This document shows, in pieces, positions 22,364 through 27,119 of a stretch of DNA of 27,119 nucleotides (within the stretch, counting starts at the first letter, position 1; each line of letters opens with the position of its first letter). The notes beneath the pieces are model-generated. The model was not told the DNA's origin. It ran no database searches and worked only from the letters and a program-made list of their open reading frames with translations. The translations under genes and the position numbers were made by a program. The DNA is taken from NCBI GenBank assembly GCA_946629475.1, contig CAMOXX010000008.1, forward strand, positions 1 through 27,119. The letters run 5' to 3'. The DNA comes from an uncultured Blautia sp. GTDB lineage: Bacteria; Bacillota; Clostridia; Lachnospirales; Lachnospiraceae.

Positions 22364-24073
22364 TCAATAGTCCTGTCCGATCAGCCTGCGCACCAGATAC
22401 TGAAACTCCTGGCGGTACTCATCCCCCAACGGAATGTCCGCAAGCTGTCCGCTCAGATGTTCCAGGGAAGCATCTCCCTTTTCATCACTGTCTTTCAGGA
22501 TCATCGCAAACTCCGCTGCCGCGGCCGCCATCCTGAAGTCATCGTCCGGCGCATCGGTATAATCCTGCTCTGCTACGGGATACTCCTTTTCGCTGGCCGT
22601 GCTCTCACCCGGCTCCTTATAGCGGATGTAAACCGTCGCATATTCCGAACTCAGGCTGTCTCCGGACTCACTGTCTGCAGAGTCGTCTCTCTGATACTTG
22701 AGGGTAACAGCCTGCTCACTTCCGGCCGGAATCAGCTCATAGAGTGCAACAACGGAGTGTCCGGCTCCGATCTCTCCCGCGTCCTTTTTGTCGTCGCGGA
22801 AGTCTGTCGCGTCCATCAGCCGGTCCTCGTAGCCGATCAGACGGTACGCATTCACTTTTTCCGGATTGAATTCCACCTGCAGCTTTACATCGTCCGCAAC
22901 CGTCAGAAGTGTCGAGCCCATCTCCTCTACAAGAACCTTCTTCGATTCCAGAAGAGAATCAATGTAGGCATAGTTTCCGTTGCCGCAGTCCGCAAGGCGT
23001 TCCATATTGTCGTCACGGTAATTGTACATTCCGAATCCCAGCACCGAGAGATAAATGCCGCTGTCCTTCTTCTCTGTAATCAGTTTTTCCAGCTGATCAG
23101 GCTCTGAAATCCCGATATTCAGGTCGCCGTCTGTCGCCAGGATTACACGGTTGTTACCCTCAGAAAGGAAGTGTCTCTCTGCAATCTCATAAGCCCTCTG
23201 GATTCCTCCTTCGCCGTAGGTACCCCCGTCCGCGTAAAGGCTGTTCAGCGCATCCCGGATTACGTCCTTGTCATCGCATTTCGCTCCGTCCAGCACGGTT
23301 TCAACGCCGTTTGCATATGTCACGATCGATACCGTATCCTTTTCATCCAGCTGATCCAGAAGCTGCAGAAATGTCTTCTTTAAAAGCGGCAGCTTGTTTT
23401 CGTCGCTCATAGAGCCGGAAACATCGATCAGGAACACCAGGTTCTGCGCAGGAATCCCGGAAAGGTCAATATCCTGTGTTTTCATCCCTATAAAAAGCAG
23501 GTCATGGTTTTCGTTCCAGGGGCACGGCGCTATTTTCGTTGTTACCCCGAATTTGTCGCCCGGTTCCGGCGTCTTCAGATCATAGGAGAAATAGTTGACA
23601 AATTCCTCGGGCCTCACAGCATCCGGATAGATATCCCTGAGGGACCAGCCGTCCTCGATCATGCGCCGCACATTTGCATAGGATGCGGTATCGACATCTG
23701 CCGAGAAGGTCGACAGAGGCTCAGTCGACACCAGCCTGAACGCATTTTCTTCCAGAGACTCATATTTTTCACTGGAGAATGTCTCAGGGCTGTATCCCGG
23801 CCAGCCGTAGATATCGCCGCTGTATGCTTTGTTGGATACCGCATACGGAGACGCCTCTGCCGCGTAAGCCATGTCCCCCTCCCAGGCAGCCTCCTCCTCA
23901 ATCATGTAAACATCATCGTAAAGAAGCTCGTCTCCGGTCTGGCCGGATTCTGTTTCGTCATTTTCCGTTTCTGCCTGAGAGGACTGCTCCGTCCTTGCGG
24001 CCGGTGCAAGAAGCCCTGAGGCTGCGATAAAAAAAGATAAGATAGCTGCAATGATTTTCATAATAATCGACAT
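22364..24073 (-). CDS. Secreted von Willebrand factor A (YfbK-type) protein
   Basis: A 569-residue exported protein. The N-terminal hydrophobic segment (about 5-25, ending LLAPAA) is a signal peptide or anchor, with no lipobox Cys. An acidic linker follows, then a YfbK-type N-terminal region (ENAFRLVSTEPLSTFSADVD, then FVNYFSYDL and CPWNENH at 184-190). The vWA domain at about 211-395 has a complete MIDAS (DVSGS 217-221, Thr285 in GGTYGEGG, Asp315 in ATDGD). The C-terminal DUF3520-like part (about 396-569) contains VVALYELIP and AAAAAEFAMILK. The ATG at 24073 has AGGTGA upstream; the frame extends to 24145 without a site. Co-direction with the sigma and anti-sigma genes suggests a cell-surface adhesion or sensing role. 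The ligand is unknown. Confidence 0.9.
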   Translation of the reverse strand: MSIIMKIIAAILSFFIAASGLLAPAARTEQSSQAETENDETESGQTGDELLYDDVYMIEEEAAWEGDMAYAAEASPYAVSNKAYSGDIYGWPGYSPETFSSEKYESLEENAFRLVSTEPLSTFSADVDTASYANVRRMIEDGWSLRDIYPDAVRPEEFVNYFSYDLKTPEPGDKFGVTTKIAPCPWNENHDLLFIGMKTQDIDLSGIPAQNLVFLIDVSGSMSDENKLPLLKKTFLQLLDQLDEKDTVSIVTYANGVETVLDGAKCDDKDVIRDALNSLYADGGTYGEGGIQRAYEIAERHFLSEGNNRVILATDGDLNIGISEPDQLEKLITEKKDSGIYLSVLGFGMYNYRDDNMERLADCGNGNYAYIDSLLESKKVLVEEMGSTLLTVADDVKLQVEFNPEKVNAYRLIGYEDRLMDATDFRDDKKDAGEIGAGHSVVALYELIPAGSEQAVTLKYQRDDSADSESGDSLSSEYATVYIRYKEPGESTASEKEYPVAEQDYTDAPDDDFRMAAAAAEFAMILKDSDEKGDASLEHLSGQLADIPLGDEYRQEFQYLVRRLIGQDY

Positions 24074-24174
24074 GTCTTTCACCTGTCCTTTCCTGAAACA
24101 TCCCGGAGGATTTTCTGTGTTCTGATAAATATACGGACGGCACAATGTCTTTTTATGGAGTGTTTTATGTTTTT

Positions 24175-25059
24175 TTATTTTTCCGCCAGCAGAGGCCTGC
24201 CCGGCGCTGTCCCGCGCTTATATTTACCGGGAGTAATCCCTTTGTACTTGCGGAAAGTACGGATAAAATAGCTGAGATCATTAAATCCGCACTTATACGC
24301 CACTTCGGTAATGGACTCGTCTGCCGCGGCAAGCTGGAAGCATGCCTGTTCAATCCTCTGGCGGTTCAGGTAATCCATAGGCGACTGGTGGGTCATCTCC
24401 GAGAAAAAGCGGCAGAAGTACCGCGGAGACATGGACACGGCTCCTGCCAGATCCGCGAGTGTGATCTGCTTTGCATAATTCTTTTCGATATACTCAATCA
24501 CCTGCTTCAGCTGCACGACCCTTCGGTAATCCCTGCTTTTTCTCGTAATGCTCTCCAGGTAGTAGTGCTTCCCGAAAACAATTCCGAAAAAGTGGTAAAA
24601 TTGTCCGATAACAACCATCTCATATCCGTTCTCACGGTCCCGGAATGCATCAAAGATATCATTGACAGCAGTCACGACATCCTGCTGTGCAGATGAAAAA
24701 TGGTGAAAAACAATCACTTCATGCTGAAACATTTTCTGGAGATACGGAGTGATGACCGTAAACCCCCTGAGAAGAGAATTCAGGTCGAAGACGATGCACT
24801 GATAGACGCATCCGTCCTCCGGTATTCCGGAATGCAGGACTCCTCCATGGATAAAAATAACGTCTCCCTCGCCTGCCCGGAAGGTTTTTTCATCAAGAGT
24901 CACAAGGAAAGCGCCCTTCAGAATCCGGATAATTTCAAATTCTACGTGCCAGTGATAGCTCATGACGTAGCGGGGGTGCTCTGAATCAATATGGTGGAAT
25001 TCGTATGGGAACTCATACGTCCCTCTGGGCCGGTTTTCATTGCGTTCCGGATCGTGCAT
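24175..25059 (-). CDS. AraC-family transcriptional regulator (cupin sensor plus HTH)
   Basis: A 294-residue regulator. The N-terminal cupin-type sugar-sensing domain (about 20-95) contains SYHWHVEFEIIRILKGAF and GDVIFIHGGVLHSG. The C-terminal AraC/XylS DNA-binding domain (about 185-285) has two helix-turn-helix units (ITLADLAGAVSMSPRYFCRFF and ITEVAYKCGFNDLSYFIRTF) and the family ending FRKYKGITPGKY. GGAGG precedes the ATG by about eight bases. It is divergent from fucI across a 153-base region with overlapping promoters, so it probably controls fucI and itself in response to L-fucose or a metabolite. Control of the vWA gene downstream on the same strand is possible but less likely. Confidence 0.92.
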   Translation of the reverse strand: MHDPERNENRPRGTYEFPYEFHHIDSEHPRYVMSYHWHVEFEIIRILKGAFLVTLDEKTFRAGEGDVIFIHGGVLHSGIPEDGCVYQCIVFDLNSLLRGFTVITPYLQKMFQHEVIVFHHFSSAQQDVVTAVNDIFDAFRDRENGYEMVVIGQFYHFFGIVFGKHYYLESITRKSRDYRRVVQLKQVIEYIEKNYAKQITLADLAGAVSMSPRYFCRFFSEMTHQSPMDYLNRQRIEQACFQLAAADESITEVAYKCGFNDLSYFIRTFRKYKGITPGKYKRGTAPGRPLLAEK

Positions 25060-25126
25060 TCTTTATTCCTCCGCGTCTCAAATACAGGAAAGTTCAGTAA
25101 AAGTGAATATTGTACCGTTTTTTTCG

Positions 25127-25156
25127 ATTATATCACAAGACAATTCCTCGAAACAA
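25127..25156 (-). promoter_or_regulatory. Predicted promoter of the AraC-type regulator gene
   Basis: On the minus strand TTGTTT (25156-25151) is 18 bases from a perfect TATAAT (25132-25127). A second option is TTGTGA with TACAAT, 18 bases apart, further downstream. Its spacer contains the -35 of the fucI promoter, so the two promoters overlap. Confidence 0.5.
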
Positions 25157-25165
25157 GTGTATAAT
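25137..25165 (+). promoter_or_regulatory. Predicted promoter of fucI
   Basis: AAGACA (25137-25142; four of six consensus bases) is 17 bases from a perfect TATAAT (25160-25165), giving a leader of about 40 bases. The weak -35 suits an activator-dependent promoter, consistent with control by the divergent AraC-type protein. Confidence 0.55.
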
Positions 25166-25212
25166 GATGTTATATTTGATGCACAATAATTTTTTAATGG
25201 AGGTATTTACGA

Positions 25213-27027
25213 ATGGCTGACAGCAGAAAACTGATCGGCGGCCGCCCGGTAATCGGAATCCGCCCGGTAATCGATGGACGTAAGGGACCCCTCGATGTGA
25301 GAGGATCACTCGAGGAGCAGACCATGGGAATGGCTCTCAAGGCAAAAAAACTCTATGAAGAAAACCTTCGCTACGGCGACGGCAGCCCGGTAAAGGTTGT
25401 TATCTCAAACACTACGATCGGACGTGTGCGTGAAAGCGCAGCATGCGCTGAACAGTTTAAAAAGGAAGGGGTTGACATTACCCTCACCGTAACCCCCTGC
25501 TGGTGCTATGGTTCCGAGACAATGGATATGGATCCCAATACCATCAAGGGTGTCTGGGGTCTGAACGCGACTGAGCGTCCCGGTGCCGTATATCTGGCAT
25601 CCGTTCTTGCAACCCACGCACAGAAGGGCCTTCCGGCTTTCGGCATTTACGGAAAAGACGTGCAGGAAGCAGATGACGAGGTCATCCCGGATGATGTCAT
25701 TGAGATGCTTCTCCGCTTCGGCCGTGCCGCTGTTGCTGTCGCTTCGCTTCGCGGAACCTCCTACCTGCAGATCGGTTCTGTCACCATGGGTATCGGCGGC
25801 TCCATCATGGATCAGGATTTCATCGAGTCCTACCTTGGCATGCGGGTTGAGTCTGTCGATGAGGTCGAGATCATCCGCCGCATGAGCGAAGGCATCTATG
25901 ATGAGGAAGAATTCCAGAGAGCCCTTGCCTGGACAAAAGAGAACTGCAAAGAATGCTTTGACAAGAACCCTGACTGGATTCAGAAATCCCGCGAAGTAAA
26001 GGATGAGCAGTGGGAGTTCACCGTCAAGATGTACGTCATCATCAAAGATATGATGCGCGGCAATGACAAGCTGGCCGAGAAATTCCCGGAGGAGGCGCTC
26101 GGACACAATGCGATCGCAGGCGGCTTCCAGGGCCAGAGACAGTGGACCGACTTCTACCCGAACTGCGACTATCCCGAAGCTTTCCTGGCCACCTCTTTCG
26201 ACTATGACGGCGCAAGAGAGCCCTATGTCCTTGCAACCGAAAATGATATTCTGAACGGCCTGTGCATGCTTTTCCAGAAGCAGCTGACCGGCAGGGCTGC
26301 CATGTTCTCGGATGTCCGCACCTACTGGAGCGCAGAATCCGTAAAACGTGTAACCGGCTATGACATCGAAGGCCATGCAAAGGATGCGGGCGGCTTTATC
26401 CATCTGATCAATTCCGGCGCTTCCGCACTGGATTTCTCCGGTGTCTGCAAGGATGAGGACGGAAATCCTGTCATGAAACAGTGGTGGGATGTGACAGAGG
26501 AAGACATCAAAAAGATGGCTGCTGCTACCGAGTGGGCTCCGGCTGACAACGGATATTTCCGCGGCGGCGGATACTCCTCCAGATTCATCACCAAGGCCGA
26601 AATGCCTGTCACAATGATGAGACTGAACCTCGTCAAGGGACTTGGCCCCGTACTCCAGATCGCAGAAGGCTGGACTGTCGAGCTTCCTGACGAAGTGACC
26701 GATACCCTCTGGAAGAGAACCGACTATACCTGGCCGTGCACCTGGTTTGCACCGCGCACCGACGGCGTTCCGGGAAGTGCTTTTGAGAATGCATACACCG
26801 TAATGAGAAACTGGGGCGCAAACCATGGCTCTTCCGTGTACGGACATGTTGGCGCCGACCTGATCACCATGGCATCCATGCTTCGTATCCCGGTGTGCAT
26901 GCACAACGTACCGGAGAAGGATATCTATCGTCCGGCCGCATGGAACGCATTTGGCACACAGGATAAAGAGGGTGCGGACTACAGGGCGTGCGCGGCGTTT
27001 GGACCGCTCTACAAAAAATACAGATGA
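25213..27027 (+). CDS. fucI: L-fucose isomerase
   Basis: Manganese-dependent enzyme converting L-fucose to L-fuculose (also D-arabinose to D-ribulose), the first cytosolic step of fucose use. At 604 residues it is slightly longer than the E. coli enzyme (591). The metal ligands are placed as in the family: Glu343 in ATEND, Asp367 in FSDVRTYW and His538 in NHGSS, matching Glu337, Asp361 and His528 of E. coli FucI. Other hallmarks are [18 protein letters not shown] and [16 protein letters not shown] lies about nine bases before the ATG. It is the only protein-coding gene on the plus strand here. Fuculokinase and aldolase are not in the window and may follow. Confidence 0.97.
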   Translation: MADSRKLIGGRPVIGIRPVIDGRKGPLDVRGSLEEQTMGMALKAKKLYEENLRYGDGSPVKVVISNTTIGRVRESAACAEQFKKEGVDITLTVTPCWCYGSETMDMDPNTIKGVWGLNATERPGAVYLASVLATHAQKGLPAFGIYGKDVQEADDEVIPDDVIEMLLRFGRAAVAVASLRGTSYLQIGSVTMGIGGSIMDQDFIESYLGMRVESVDEVEIIRRMSEGIYDEEEFQRALAWTKENCKECFDKNPDWIQKSREVKDEQWEFTVKMYVIIKDMMRGNDKLAEKFPEEALGHNAIAGGFQGQRQWTDFYPNCDYPEAFLATSFDYDGAREPYVLATENDILNGLCMLFQKQLTGRAAMFSDVRTYWSAESVKRVTGYDIEGHAKDAGGFIHLINSGASALDFSGVCKDEDGNPVMKQWWDVTEEDIKKMAAATEWAPADNGYFRGGGYSSRFITKAEMPVTMMRLNLVKGLGPVLQIAEGWTVELPDEVTDTLWKRTDYTWPCTWFAPRTDGVPGSAFENAYTVMRNWGANHGSSVYGHVGADLITMASMLRIPVCMHNVPEKDIYRPAAWNAFGTQDKEGADYRACAAFGPLYKKYR

Positions 27028-27074
27028 TAAATCTCTGACTCTTTAACGAACGGGGTTCGTGCTTACTTTATTCT

Positions 27075-27119
27075 GGGGAGGGGGAGCACTCAGAGTTGCG
27101 AAGCCCGTTCCCCCTCCCC
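27075..27119 (+). terminator. Possible terminator hairpin after fucI, cut by the window end
   Basis: Arms GGGGAGGGGGA (27075-27085) and TCCCCCTCCCC (27109-27119) are perfectly complementary over 11 bp around a 23-base loop. They begin 47 bases after the fucI stop. The next bases are outside the window, so the presence of a U-tract cannot be judged. A smaller hairpin (ACGAAC-GGG-GTTCGT) precedes it at about 27045-27060. Confidence 0.4.

Noticed and set aside
25405..26904. Long minus-strand open frame antisense to fucI
   Set aside because: The fucI frame is unmistakable and active-site complete; the antisense frame is a codon-bias shadow with no protein family features.
1..27119. CRISPR arrays, insertion sequences, prophage, tRNA or rRNA genes
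   Set aside because: No regularly spaced repeats, transposase or phage-like proteins, or cloverleaf/rRNA-like sequences were seen anywhere in the window.

Overview
The window looks like a chromosomal segment of a Clostridia bacterium, most probably a Lachnospiraceae gut commensal. Reasons: the gene order murE-priA-def-fmt-rsmB-rlmN-prpC-prkC-rsgA-rpe is the Firmicutes order, the MurE carries the DNPR signature of meso-diaminopimelate-adding enzymes, Shine-Dalgarno sites are strong (GGAGG type), and the sugar kinases and isomerases are of the gut-Firmicutes kind. The species cannot be named from this sequence.

Layout. (A) 1-14534, minus strand: a tightly packed 13-gene run read from rlmL-like down to rpe, with many 4-base stop/start overlaps. 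It covers rRNA modification (RlmL-like, RsmB, RlmN), nucleotide sanitation (RdgB-type), peptidoglycan precursor synthesis (MurE), replication restart (PriA), N-terminal formyl-Met metabolism (Def, Fmt), the PASTA kinase/PP2C phosphatase pair, ribosome maturation (RsgA) and pentose phosphate metabolism (Rpe). It ends in an intrinsic terminator at 14-37. (B) 14535-14800: an intergenic patch with face-to-face promoters sharing a -10 region, an 11-bp inverted repeat and a 14-bp terminator-like hairpin. This is a candidate plus-strand small RNA of about 110 nt. (C) 14801-20550, minus strand: a sugar module. A FucI/AraA-superfamily isomerase and xylulokinase are followed by a terminator; then a separately promoted operon encodes a second FGGY kinase (AraK-like), a ParA-type ATPase and a hidden 71-residue Lys/Ala-rich protein, all translationally coupled. 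(D) 20707-24073, minus strand: a secreted vWA (YfbK-type) protein, an ECF sigma factor and a one-pass membrane protein in the anti-sigma position. (E) 24175-27119: a divergent AraC-type regulator and L-fucose isomerase (fucI, plus strand) with overlapping promoters.

The two most interesting points are these. First, the putative anti-sigma protein carries, outside its membrane segment, colinear blocks matching the neighbouring vWA protein but with the vWA domain itself missing. This suggests a sensing system built from a protein and its vWA-less paralogue. Second, a ParA-like ATPase without ParB is coupled to a sugar kinase upstream and to a tiny basic protein downstream, whose GTG start and Shine-Dalgarno lie inside the parA 3' end. 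There are no insertion sequences, prophage genes, tRNAs, rRNAs or CRISPR arrays. No gene-free stretch exceeds 300 bases; the longest is 14535-14800.
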